A stretch of 64,000 bases of DNA from Leptolyngbya sp. O-77 (GTDB lineage: Bacteria; Cyanobacteriota; Cyanobacteriia; Elainellales; Elainellaceae), in NCBI RefSeq assembly GCF_001548395.1, contig NZ_AP017367.1:2827001-2891000 (forward strand), in the 5' to 3' direction. Both the position numbers and the translations under genes were made by a program. Shown here piece after piece: positions 7,755-18,500 of the stretch. The first letter of the stretch is position 1; every line of letters begins with the position of its first letter. Below the pieces are notes generated by a model. It was not told the origin of the DNA. It did not search any database and was given only the letters and a program-made list of their open reading frames with translations.

Positions 7755-9356
7755 GTGAACCGTCGCGCCATCCGCCCTACTGCCCTCACCCCCAGACTGC
7801 TGACCCTAGTGCTGGTGGCGCTGATGCTGGGGCTTCTCTTCCGCGTCATCAACATTGACAAAAAGGTGTATTGGCACGACGAAGTGTATACCTCAATGGA
7901 AATGACCGCCCAGCGGCGCTCGGAGGTCGTCGAGCAGCTCTTCACCGGGCGCATCGTCAGCCGCGATGAGCTGCAAGCTTTTCAGCGGTTTCGCCCAGAG
8001 CGCAGCTTGGGGCAACTATTAACTTCCCTGGGACAGGAAGACCCCCAGCACCCGCCCTTGTATTACATCCTTGGGCGGTTTTGGGTGCAGTTATTTGGCG
8101 ATTCGGTGCTAGCGCTGCGGGGTCTGGCGGTTGTCTTTGGGCTGCTGATGCTGGTCTGCGCCTACTGGCTATGCATTGAGCTATTTCAGGCTCCGGCGAT
8201 CGCCCTGATGACGGTCGGACTGCTGGCCATCTCGCCCTACCATGTCCTCTATGCCCAAGAATCGCGAGAATACAGCCTTTGGGCGGCGCTAATCCTGACC
8301 TCCAGTGCGCTGCTGCTGCGGGCGCTGCGGTTGGGCACCTGGCCCCACTGGGCGCTCTATGCGCTGAGCCTCACCGCCGGACTCTACACGTTTTTGTTCA
8401 CAGGTTTGGTGGGCATTGCCCACGGCGTATACGTGCTGCTGAATGGGGGCATCTCGCGCAAGTGGGAAAAATGGCGCATGACTCGTGCTGGCATTGCCTA
8501 TTTAGGATGGTCGTTTGTGGCGATCGCCGCCTTTGCGCCCTGGCTGTATTTCCTAGTGAAATATCGTGACGTTTTAAGCAACACCACGGGATGGGCAAGA
8601 GAGTCGCTGCCGCTGTGGGTGATGGTGAAAGCATCGGCGCTCAACTTCAGCCGCATCTTTATGGACTTTGACTGGAACCCGGACACCTTTTCGCTCTGGT
8701 GGCTCAGTATTCCGCTGCTGGTTTTGGAAATATTTGCGCTGATATTTATCCAGCGAAATGCGCCGCGCCATGTTTGGATCTTTGTGTGGACACTGGCTCT
8801 GATTCCTGTGTTCATTTTGGCGCTGCCGGATCTGATTTTGGGTGGACAGCGATCGATTGTCGGACGATATCTTGTGCCCAGTTTTCTGGGGCTGCACCTC
8901 GCAGTGGGCTATCTTCTAACAATGAAAATCGAGTCTTTTGGGGCAAAAAATCGCAAATTCTGGCAGACGATTGCCCTTTCCCTGTTCTTCCTTGGCTTTC
9001 TGTCAAATGTCGTCAGTTCCCAGGCAGAAACCTGGTGGAACAAGGGCATTAGTTATCATATTCCGGCGATCGCCCGCACGCTGAACGAAGCCAATCAACC
9101 AATTGTGATTAGCGATGATTTTGGGATCAATATCGGCAACCTGATCGCCCTCAGCTACCGCACCAATGATGACGTTCGATTTTATCTGTTTCCCCATCAA
9201 GGAATCGTCAACATTTCCCCCAACCAGCTTCCGAATAGCCCCGACATTTTTGTGTTTTCCCTGCCAGAAGAAGATCGAAATCAAATTCAAGTATCCCTCG
9301 GCAAACCCTTAGAAGAAGTCGGGTGGTATCTCTGGAAGATGTCATCTTCTAATTGA
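7755..9356 (+). CDS. GT39-type membrane glycosyltransferase
   Basis: A 533-residue polytopic membrane protein of the PMT/ArnT-like glycosyltransferase superfamily, which moves sugars from polyprenyl-phosphate carriers on the outer face of the inner membrane. After the first transmembrane helix comes YWHDEVYTS, the acidic first-loop motif (Asp-Glu) of this fold, followed by QEDPQHPPLYYILGRFW, the usual second conserved loop. About ten hydrophobic helices follow, then a soluble C-terminal domain. I choose the GTG at 7755 because GGAGGAGA lies 6 bp before it; an in-frame ATG at 7713 has no ribosome site. The sugar donor and acceptor are unknown. It is divergent from groEL and stands alone. Confidence 0.8.
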   Translation: MNRRAIRPTALTPRLLTLVLVALMLGLLFRVINIDKKVYWHDEVYTSMEMTAQRRSEVVEQLFTGRIVSRDELQAFQRFRPERSLGQLLTSLGQEDPQHPPLYYILGRFWVQLFGDSVLALRGLAVVFGLLMLVCAYWLCIELFQAPAIALMTVGLLAISPYHVLYAQESREYSLWAALILTSSALLLRALRLGTWPHWALYALSLTAGLYTFLFTGLVGIAHGVYVLLNGGISRKWEKWRMTRAGIAYLGWSFVAIAAFAPWLYFLVKYRDVLSNTTGWARESLPLWVMVKASALNFSRIFMDFDWNPDTFSLWWLSIPLLVLEIFALIFIQRNAPRHVWIFVWTLALIPVFILALPDLILGGQRSIVGRYLVPSFLGLHLAVGYLLTMKIESFGAKNRKFWQTIALSLFFLGFLSNVVSSQAETWWNKGISYHIPAIARTLNEANQPIVISDDFGINIGNLIALSYRTNDDVRFYLFPHQGIVNISPNQLPNSPDIFVFSLPEEDRNQIQVSLGKPLEEVGWYLWKMSSSN

Positions 9357-9649
9357 CATAAACTTCAACAGAAGCTATCTAATAGAAGTCAATTGATATC
9401 TGATGGTAATTAATTTTAATTATTAATGGAGATATTAATAGAAATTAAAGGCAAAATTAGCAAGGGCAAAATTAGACAAAGCCCATATTGATAAAAAACG
9501 CCCGACCCTTGATCAGCAGAGCTTTCAAACACTCAGCAATTCAGGATCAGGCGTTAATCAAGTGCTGGCTAGTCGTAGCTCAAATTCGCGCTATGAAATC
9601 ATCTTCATCCTTCGGAATAGCAGCGTCTACCCAGCAGCATTGTCCAACA

Positions 9650-10944
9650 TTATCCAACATTGACAAATGAATGAGCACAGAAGCTGTTGGCATCAACCCC
9701 ATTAACCACTGCCAAAATTTCTTCATCCAGCGCAATCAGGGTTGCAGATCCGCTTTGGGCGATGAACAAGTCTGAGAAGCTCAGCCCTCCGGCTAGCCCG
9801 ATCTTGTCGCGCCCAATATGGAAGTCCAAAATTGTGTCAGTGCCCTGGCCCGCCGCCAACACAAAGGTGTTGATGCCGCTGCCGCCAGAGAAGTTATCGC
9901 CGATGAGCGTGTCGTTGCCGAGTCCGCCCCACAGCAGGTCGTCGCCATCGTCGCCAATCAGCAGGTCATCGCCCGCTTCGCCATAGAGCATATCATTGCC
10001 CGCCTTACCAAGGAGGCGATCGTTCCCAGCGCCGCCGTAGAGGATGTCGTCCCCGCCTGGCTCACCATTTTGGGCATCACTGACGTTGCGATCGCCCCGC
10101 ATCAGGTCGTCTCCTGCCCCACCGTACAGGATATCGTTGCCCAGACCCCCTGCTACAGTGTCGTCGCCGCCAAAGGCCACAATCACATCGCGCCCATCGC
10201 CGCCGACCAGCTCATCCGCATTGTTGGTGCCGTCTTGATAGTCGGGTAAAGAATCCATGCCAAACAGCGTTTTGTACATGATCTGGTAAATCTCGGTGTT
10301 GTCCACCGTCGAATTCAGCAGATCAGCATTCATACCGTAGGTTTTCGCTACCACACTGCCCGAAAAGTCAGTCAAGCCTGCCCAAGCGGTCACAAAGTTC
10401 CCCATCTCACCGTCCAGGCTGGGCTTAGCCTTGAACGTAGTCAGTGGGGTCACGCGTCCTTCGCTGCCATCCACTGGGTTCTGGAAGGTGCGGCTGTCGG
10501 TGGGGTTGGTGGGCAGGGTCAGGGCTGTATTAATGGTGTCGGGTAGGGCCGGCGCAAAGGGAGTCGGCTGCCACACCTGAATACCACCCGCTTCGCTGTC
10601 GGCGGCCGTAATCAGCAGCGTGTTGGGGTCTGTATTGCGGATAAACTCCATCGCTACGCCGAGGGCGGCATCAGCTCGCAGGGTTGCATCCAGCACGCCC
10701 CGCGAGTTGTTGTTGTTGCCAAGGTTGTCGGTGCCCTCTTCCTCGGCCACCACCATAAATCCGTTGGGGTTTGCTGCCAAAATGGGCAATGCTGCCGCCA
10801 GCATTTCGGCAATTGTGGGTGGATCGGTCGGCGTGCCGTCGGGCAAAAACTGGCCGTAGTTATCCAGCCCAAGGGATTTATTGAGTTCTTCGGGGCGATC
10901 GTTGTAGGTATCCTCGGCAGCGAAAATGCCCAAAACCTTGCTAG
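9650..10944 (-). pseudogene. Alkaline phosphatase/RTX protein, C-terminal fragment (separated by IS)
   Basis: This is the distal part of a gene split by the insertion sequence at 10945-11773. It encodes the second half of a PhoA-family domain (EEEGTDNLGNNNNSRG and TAADSEAGG metal-site regions, then AWAGLTDFSGSVVAKTYGM) followed by 10-12 glycine/aspartate RTX nonapeptides of the GGxGxDxLx type. It ends in a domain typical of type I secreted calcium-binding proteins. An in-frame ATG inside the IS end could allow translation of a fragment, but it would lack the catalytic serine. If the IS and one CTAG copy are removed, the reading frame joins exactly to the upstream fragment. Confidence 0.9.
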
Positions 10945-11773
10945 GGAGTGTCATCAATTAGATAAGCTGTAATCAGCAGTGATTCAGCTATCTGACGATT
11001 ATGACAACCCGACGCTACGCCCTGCGCGATGACCAATGGGAACGGCTCCAAGATTTGCTCCCTGGACGAGCGGGGGCGGTAGGAGTCACAGCAAAGGATA
11101 ATCGTCTGTTTGTCGAGGCAGTGCTATATCGATATCGAGCCGGCATTCCCTGGCGAGACTTGCCAGAGCGGTTTGGTCATTTTCGCAAGGTTCACACCCG
11201 CTTTCGGCGCTGGGCAAAGACGGGCGTATGGCAACGGGTGTTTCAGGTGCTGTCTGAAGATGCAGACAACGAATACGCCATGATCGACACCACGATTGTG
11301 CGTGCTCATCAGCATAGTGCTGGGGCAAAGGGGGGGATGCCAATGCCCAAGCCATTGGTCGTAGTAAAGGGGGATTGAGCACCAAGATTCATGCGACTGT
11401 CGATGCACTGGGCAATCCGACAGGCTTTCACCTCACACCCGGGCAGGTCTGTGACCTTGATGGGGCTGATGTGCTGCTAGAGAATATTCAAGCTGATACA
11501 GTCCTGGCTGACAAAGGATATGACGCAGACCAACGGGTGATTGAGCGACTCCAACAACAGGGCAAGACGGCTGTGATTCCGCCCAAGCGAAACCGCAAGA
11601 CACCGCGTGATTACGACAAGGAGCTATACAAAGCGCGGCATCTGATTGAGAACTTCTTTGCCAAACTCAAGCAGTATCGAGCGATTGCGACACGCTATGA
11701 CAAGTTAGCCGAGACGTTTCTGAGTGCAATTTACATGGCGGCTGCCCTTATTTGGCTTAATTGATGACACGCC
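10945..11773 (+). mobile_element. IS5-family insertion sequence inside the phosphatase gene
   Basis: An 829-bp element with 16-bp terminal inverted repeats GGMGTGTCATCAATTA (left 10945-10960, right 11758-11773, one mismatch at position 3). It is flanked by a 4-bp direct duplication CTAG (10941-10944 and 11774-11777). The duplication fits the YTAR target preference known for some IS5-family elements. Inside is one transposase read through a -1 frameshift. Both ends and both transposase motifs are intact, so the element looks potentially active. Group assignment (IS427/IS5) rests on protein resemblance only. Confidence 0.92.
11001..11764 (+). CDS. IS5-family transposase (OrfA-OrfB, -1 frameshift)
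   Basis: Two overlapping frames encode one DDE transposase. OrfA (11001-11378) starts MTTRRYALRDDQWERLQDLLPGR, a DUF4096-type N-terminal domain, and includes the first Asp in AMIDTTIVRAH. The other frame contains STKIHATVDALGNP, the second Asp in VLADKGYD, and the Glu in RHLIENFFAKLKQYR. A run of three A and seven G at 11327-11336 is a plausible slippage site. Reading one G twice gives an uninterrupted KGGDANAQAIGRSKGGLSTK, the sequence expected at this point of the family. The stop codon lies within the right inverted repeat. Confidence 0.9.
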
Positions 11774-13842
11774 CTAGTGCCTGCGGGCAGGTTTTGCAAC
11801 TCGGCTTTGGTATAAATCACCGTATAGCCCGCTGCCTTGGCCTCTTCGATGAGGTTGCGGCCATCGGTGCGAATGCCTGCTTCCCCAAAGCGGCCCACAG
11901 TGCCTGCTGGCAAATAGTGGATTTCGCCGCCACCCAGGATGATGTCTACGCCCGACTCTAGCACCTGTGCCGTAATGGTGGTTACGTCTCCCCGGTTTTG
12001 CACTTCTGCCAGGAATGCACCTGTCCCTGGCTCGGCAATAAAGCCAGAGTTGATGACAGCGGTGGACTTCCCTGCGGCGATCGCCTCTTCCAGAATCGTT
12101 ACACCGCGCTTGCCCGACCGCGACACCACTGGCTCCCCAAACTCATCCAGGCCAAAAGAACCCGCCTGCGCCTTCACCCCAGTGGCATGGGTGACTGCGC
12201 CCGCATTGGATGTGCCCACAATCTGATCCCTCATGTGCCCCAGGTAGACCCCAGAGTTTGACATCAGGTCATAGTTCAGCCGACCATCTGGCCCCTGAGA
12301 CACAAAGCGAGCAAATCCATACATCGACGGACTCGTGCCATCAGGATGGAAGAAAATAACGTTGCCCGTCTCTTTGGTGGGGGCAGGGGCTGGAATCGCC
12401 TGCGGCACTGGGCGATCGGGCAAATCTTCGCCAAACAGCGTCTCATACATGACCCGATAGATGTCGGTATTGTCGATCGTTGCTGGCAGCTTATCGGCGT
12501 TTAGCCCATGCGCCTTGGTGACAATCGCCCCTGCAAAGTCGGGCGTACCTGCCCAAGCTGCACCAAAGGTGTAGGAGTTGCCGCTGGCAGACGGTTTAGC
12601 CACAAATGCCGCCGTCCCCACGCCCCGCTGACCGTCGCCCGGATTCTGGAAGTCGGGGAAGTCGGGCAAGTTCAGCCCCGTCGGGTTGGTGCGGAAGTTG
12701 CCCACCGTTGCCCCTGTGTCGTCAATCTGCAAACCGCCTGCATCGCTGTCCGCAGCCGTAATAATCAGCGTATTGGGGTATTTTGCATAAAACTCCTTAG
12801 CCACCCCGATTGCTTCATCAGTGCGGATCAGGGCCTCTAGGGTACCTGCGGCGTTGTTGATATTGCCAAAGTTATCGGTTCCTTCCTCTTCTAGAACCGT
12901 AAACGACCCATTGGCAAACTTCGGGTTGCGCTCCAAAATCGTCTGGGCAGCCTTGAGCATCTCGCCTACGGTGGGAGCCGTTGGCACATAGGCCGGCGTA
13001 TTGGTTGCGATCAGATTTTCCTCAACACCGCGCAGGTTTGCCTGGGGCGTGGGAATGTTGTCGTTGAAGGTATCTTCGTTGGCAAAAATTCCCAGTACCT
13101 TAAGGACGCTAGGATCTGCGGCAGCGGCTTTGAGCTGCTCCTCGGTATAAACGACGGTATAGCCTAAGCTTTCGGCCAATTCGATCAGGTTGATGCTGGG
13201 GCGGATGTTAGAGGCCGTCGAGATAGCATCAAGCTGGGCGGCGGACTGGGCATAGACCGCACCCGCAGGGGGTTCAGTGCCCGCAGGCAAATAATTGACC
13301 AAACCGCCACCCAAAATTACATCAATCCCCGACTCCACAACCTGCCGGGTAATCTCTGCAAACTGTCCTCTAGGAAACGCCGCAAACCCTTGCGCTCCGT
13401 CAGGAACATCCCCTTGCCCCACCTTGGCGGCAAAGGCTCCTGAACCGGGTTCTGCAATCACGCCAGAGTTAATCAGTGCAGTGGCTTTGTTGGCGGCCAC
13501 TGCCTCCTGCATGATGGTCTGATTTTTGCCAGACAGGGCAGTGAGGTCGATTTCAACAGGGCGGCCGGTGGCTTCGTCAATTACGGGATTGCCGTTTTCG
13601 TCGCGCACCAGTTCAAACCCGAAAGATTCGGCATAGACTTTTACCCCTGTGGCGTGGGTCACTGCGCCGCCATTGGAGGTACCCGTGAGCTGGTCTTCCA
13701 TGTGGCCCAGGTAAATACGGGCCTCGGAGAGGTTGTCCCAGTTGAGGCGGCTGTCGGGGCCGCCTGTGACCAGGCGAGCCATCGTGAAGTGTGCCGGACT
13801 CGTGCCATCTGGGTGGATGAAGATAACGTGGTTGCTTGCCAT
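11774..13842 (-). pseudogene. Alkaline phosphatase/RTX protein, N-terminal fragment (disrupted by IS)
   Basis: Encodes about 689 residues from MASNHVIFIHPDGTSPAHF: one full PhoA-family domain (about 1-470) and the first half of a second (from about 494, NVIFFHPDGTSPSMYG). Both copies keep the likely nucleophile serine in GTSNxGAVTHATGVK, aligning with Ser102 of E. coli PhoA, although the preceding Asp is Thr here. The intact gene would encode about 1119 residues: phosphatase, phosphatase, RTX. There is no N-terminal signal peptide, consistent with type I export through the RTX end. The IS breaks the frame after NLPAGT. The start ATG at 13842 lacks a clear ribosome site; an upstream in-frame start at 13980 is less likely. 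Confidence 0.9.
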
Positions 13843-14666
13843 GATTAGCTTAAGAGAGCGGTAGATTGCATGAACAAAACGGACATATCGAAAACTTGGT
13901 TGCAGCCTTGTTGCAGTCCTGTTGCAGCCTTTTGTCGAAGCTTCCGGTTCTGCTTTTGCTTTCAGCCTCATGGAAGCCAAATTATTGCAGTCGAAAGTGG
14001 CCAGGCTTTTGATAAAAACCTAGTCAAACTATGCGCTCAATTTCTATGGGCTCAGCTTTGATGAGATCAAGCGACCTCCCATTAGAGGGCGATCGCCCCT
14101 CACTCAGACAAACCCTCACTCAGACAAAACGTATCAGCCTAGTCAAAAAAGCCCAGGCAAAAGGTATCCAAAAACTCCCGGCTTTCCAGATTCAGCAGAA
14201 TGCTGAGTATAGTGTTGCAAACGCAAAACCTGACCCAAGAGTAAGCCAGAAGCATTGTGCGTCAAAGGATCTGCAAGAATAAAGGCTTTGCTAGAAATCT
14301 CTGACAAGATCAAAGACTCCAGCAAAGATGAAGCAAGATTGCTGAAAACCTGAGAACTAAGGGAGCAGAAAGTATAAATACCTTGCAACTGTTTCGGCAG
14401 CAGCCTGGTGCAACAAGTTGACTACAACAAACTGTCACCAACTATCACCAACCACAGAATCCCATCGCAAGGTAAAGGTAGGATTTCAGGAACTTTAAGA
14501 TTGGTTTTACGGAAGATTAAGCAAACATAACTCGTTGAAAAATTTCAGATAAAATACCGACACCTAAAATACTTGCAGACTTCAAGTAACCGATGAAACA
14601 GAGTTGAAAAAGGCACTGAAGGAAAGAGTCAAAGCAGCAAGTCAGTAAAGCGCAAATGGAGCGTTT

Positions 14667-14743
14667 CTAATGCTCAATATCTAATGCTCACTAATGCTCA
14701 ACTAATGCTCACTAATGCTCAACTAATGCTCAACTAATGCTCA
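14667..14743. repeat. Tandem array of CTAATGCTCA (7 copies)
   Basis: Copies begin at 14667, 14681, 14691, 14702, 14712, 14723 and 14734. Spacing alternates between 10 and 11 bp because every second copy has an extra A. The array is about 760 bp upstream of chlH. Function unknown. Confidence 0.85.
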
Positions 14744-15298
14744 ACAGTGTAAATAGGTTGACCGTTCATAGTGGTGACTTCAGTCGCCCTATCCACCGTT
14801 CGTAGTGGTGACTTCGGTATGGTGACTTCAGTCGCTCTATCCACGGCTAGCCCCTTGGAGGCAGACTAAAGGAGCATACTAAAGTCTGCACTACAAAATA
14901 GGGGCAGAACTGCCGCCTCAGAGTATTAGAAATATCTTGACTACGGTTATTTCCTAAAGCCATCGGGAGACGCGAGTAGCTGCAAAACTCTAATCTTGCG
15001 AGGAGAGTTCTTTAAATTACATCAGCTTTGCTTATAGCAAAAGTTAAAAAGCCTAATTAATTTTTGTTTGCATTTATGAGGAGTAATTACTCTGATTAGT
15101 GCTAACCAACGTAAACAAATGTCTCGTCTTGTTTATCAATTTGTATCGCTTGGGGCGTGAAACCTCCATTTGGCAAGCGTTTTCTGGTAAAACGATGGAT
15201 GTAACGCTTTTTAAGCAGCAACAGTTAAGCGCTCCCAGCGCTGCGAAGCAGTCTAGTGGTGCTGCTGATTCTGTCGTTCTGGATCAAAGCTTTGGAGC

Positions 15299-15408
15299 CT
15301 AGTGCTATGTCACAGCTAGAACTTGGGTTGGTAGTCAGCGCTTTAGCGCTGAAGCGCTGACTACGAGCCGAGGCATCACCCTGAGACTAAACCGTGACAC
15401 TGCACTAG
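15299..15408. mobile_element. 110-bp MITE-like element with internal hairpin
   Basis: Terminal inverted repeats CTAGTGCTATGTCAC (15299-15313) and, reversed, CTAGTGCAGTGTCAC (15394-15408) match at 13 of 15 positions. In the middle is a perfect 13-bp stem GTAGTCAGCGCTT/AAGCGCTGACTAC (15331-15343 and 15352-15364) with an 8-nt loop. There is no coding capacity. It ends about 100 bp before the chlH start and could be transcribed in the chlH leader. A non-autonomous mobile element or dispersed stem-loop repeat is the likely identity. Confidence 0.65.
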
Positions 15409-15506
15409 CTTTTTCTGCGCTTCTAGCTGCGCTTCTAGTACTGCTGTTGCCCTGTTGCCAACATTCAAAGCTGATTGCAAAACCTGTTTGAGAGGAGCCG
15501 ACCTGC

Positions 15507-18500
15507 ATGTTCACTCACGTCAAGCCCACAGTCAGACACATCGTTCCCGACAACCTCAACGGGCGTGCGCTGATCAAGGTGGTCTATGTCGTGCTAGAGC
15601 CGCAATATCAAAGCGCCCTGTCTGCGGCGGTGCGTTCGATTAATGAGAGCAATCCCGACGTGGCAATCGAGATTAGCGGCTACTTGCTAGAAGAGTTACG
15701 TAGCACTGAGAACTACGAAGCCCTGCAAAAAGACGTTTCAGAAGCGAATATCTTTATCGGCTCGCTGATCTTCATCGAAGAGCTAGCGGAGAAAGTGGTG
15801 GCGGCGGTGCAGCCTGTGCGCGATCGCCTCGATGCTGCGATTGTGTTTCCCTCCATGCCCCAGGTGATGCGGCTGAACAAGCTGGGCAGCTTCTCGATGG
15901 CGCAACTGGGGCAGTCCAAAAGCGTCATTGGCGAATTCATGAAAAAGCGTCGCCAGAAGCAGGGCGCAGGCTTTGAAGACGCGATGCTGAAGTTGCTCAA
16001 CACCCTGCCCAAGGTGCTGAAGTATCTGCCGATGGACAAGGCGCAGGATGCCCGGAACTTTATGCTCAGCTTCCAGTATTGGCTGGGCGGCTCGTCCGAA
16101 AACCTGGAAAACTTTCTGCTGATGCTGATCGACCGCTATTGTGACGTGCAGGCGCTAAAGTCTGCCACGCTGCAATATCGCGATCCGGTCACCTATCCCG
16201 ATATGGGCATCTGGCACCCGCTCGCGCCCCAGATGTTTGAGGATTTGAAAGAATACCTCAACTGGCATAGCTCTCGACGAGACATTGGCGCAGATATGAA
16301 AGATCCCCTCGCGCCGACGGTGGGGCTGGTGCTGCAACGGACGCACCTAGTGACAGGCGATGACGCGCACTATGTGGCAATGGTGCAGGAACTTGAAAGC
16401 ATGGGCGCACGAGTGATTTCCGTGTTCGCAGGCGGACTGGATTTCTCGAAGCCGGTCGATAGCTACTTCTACGACCCGCTGACGAAGCAGCCGATGGTGG
16501 ACGTGGTGGTATCGCTGACGGGCTTTGCGCTGGTGGGCGGCCCGGCGCGGCAGGATCATCCCAAGGCGATCGAGTCGCTGAAGCGGCTGAATCGTCCCTA
16601 TATGGTGGCGCTGCCGCTGGTGTTCCAAACGACCGAAGAATGGCAGGATAGCGACTTGGGTCTGCACCCGATTCAGGTGGCGCTGCAAATTGCGATTCCT
16701 GAACTGGATGGCGCGATCGAGCCGATTATTGTGTCGGGTCGCGATGGCGCAACGGGCAAGGCGATCGCCCTGCAAGACCGGGTAGAGGCGATCGCCCAGC
16801 GGGCTATGAAGTGGGCAAATCTCCGCCGCAAGCCCCGTCTGCAAAAGCGGGTCGCCATCACCGTCTTCAGTTTCCCGCCGGATAAGGGCAATGTGGGTAC
16901 GGCAGCTTATCTGGATGTATTCGGCTCCATTTACGAAGTGATGAAGGCGCTGAAGACCAATGGCTATGAGGTCGAAGACCTGCCAGAGTCGGCCGAAGCG
17001 CTGATGCAGGCAGTGATTCACGATGCCCAGGCGCAGTATGCCAGCCCCGAACTGAACATTGCCTACCGCATGTCGGTTCAGGAATACGAGCAGCTCACGC
17101 CCTATTCCACCCGCCTAGAAGCAAGCTGGGGCCCGCCGCCCGGCCACCTAAACACCGACGGTCAAAACCTGCTGGTGTTTGGCAAGTCCTTTGGCAATGT
17201 GTTTATCGGCGTGCAGCCCACCTTTGGCTATGAGGGCGACCCCATGCGGCTGCTGTTCTCGCGTTCCGCCAGCCCGCACCACGGCTTTGCCGCCTACTAC
17301 ACCTACCTAGAAAAAATCTGGAAGGCGGACGCGGTGCTGCACTTTGGCACCCACGGATCGCTGGAATTTATGCCAGGTAAGCAGATGGGCATGTCTAGCG
17401 AGTGCTATCCCGATAGCCTGATTGGCACGATTCCCAACCTCTACTACTACGCGGCGAATAATCCGTCGGAGGCAACAATCGCCAAGCGGCGCGGCTATGC
17501 TGAAACCATCAGCTACCTGACTCCGCCAGCGGAAAATGCGGGGCTATATAAAGGACTGAAGGAACTCAGCGAACTGATCGCGTCTTACCAAACCTTAAAG
17601 GATTCGGGACGCGGCGCATCCATCGTCAACGCAGTGGTGGAAAAGTGCCGCCAAGTCAATTTAGATAAGGACATCGTGTTGCCAGATGGCGACGCGGGCG
17701 ACCTGTCGGCAGAAGACCGCGACACGCTGATTGGCAAGGTCTACATCAAACTGATGGAGATTGAGTCGCGCCTGCTGCCCTGCGGTCTGCACGTCATCGG
17801 CAAGCCCCCGACGGCGGAGGAGGCGATCGCCACCCTAGTCAACATTGCCGGACTCGATCGCCCCGAAGACGGCATCAAGAGCCTCCAGCGGATCATTGCC
17901 GAAAGCATCGGCCGCGACATGGATGAGGTCTACAAAGGGAGCGATCGCGGTGTCCTCACCGACGTGCAGTTGCTCTACGACATCACCCAGGCAGTTCGCA
18001 AAGCCGTCGCCGCAATGGTGCAAGAGCAGATCGACGCAGACGGGCGCGTGTCGCTGGTCACCAAGCTCAACTTCTTCAACCTGGGTAAAAAAGAACCGTG
18101 GATCGAAGCGCTGGCAGAAGCGGGCTATCCCAAGGTCAACGCCGAGGATATCAAGCCGCTGTTTGAATATCTGGAGTTCTGCCTGAAACAGATTGTGGCA
18201 GACAACGAACTGGGCGCCCTGCTGCAAGCGCTGGAAGGTGAGTATGTCTTGCCTGGCCCCGGCGGCGACCCGATTCGCAATCCCGATGTGCTGCCCACGG
18301 GCAAGAACATTCACGCCCTCGATCCACAGTCAATTCCCACGCTGGCAGCAGTGCAGTCGGCCCAGATCGTGGTCGATCGCCTGCTGGCTCGCCAAAAGGC
18401 AGATACCGGAGCCTATCCCGAAACCATTGCCTTTGTCCTCTGGGGCACGGACAACATCAAAACCTACGGCGAATCCCTGGCGCAAGTCATGCTACTGGTG

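Larger units (their letters stand above)
13843..15506. other. 1.66-kb non-coding, repeat-rich spacer upstream of chlH
   Basis: No supported coding region. It holds a 15-bp direct repeat CCTCACTCAGACAAA (14098-14112, 14114-14128) and the CTAATGCTCA tandem array (14667-14743). A degenerate repeat GTGGTGACTTCRGTCGCYCTATCC occurs around 14770-14842, and a 110-bp MITE-like element at 15299-15408. The chlH promoter must also lie here. A reading frame at 15099-15302 (67 codons) shows no family I recognise. Confidence 0.7.

Noticed and set aside
9488..9670. 60-codon plus-strand frame before the phosphatase gene
   Set aside because: No ribosome site or family; it overlaps the end of the phosphatase/RTX gene on the other strand and a likely terminator region.
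14762..14842. CRISPR-like spacing of GTGGTGACTTC repeats upstream of chlH
   Set aside because: Only two to three degenerate copies with irregular gaps; no cas genes in the window.
15099..15302. 67-codon frame upstream of chlH
   Set aside because: No ribosome site, no recognisable family, and it ends inside a repeat-rich spacer next to the MITE-like element.
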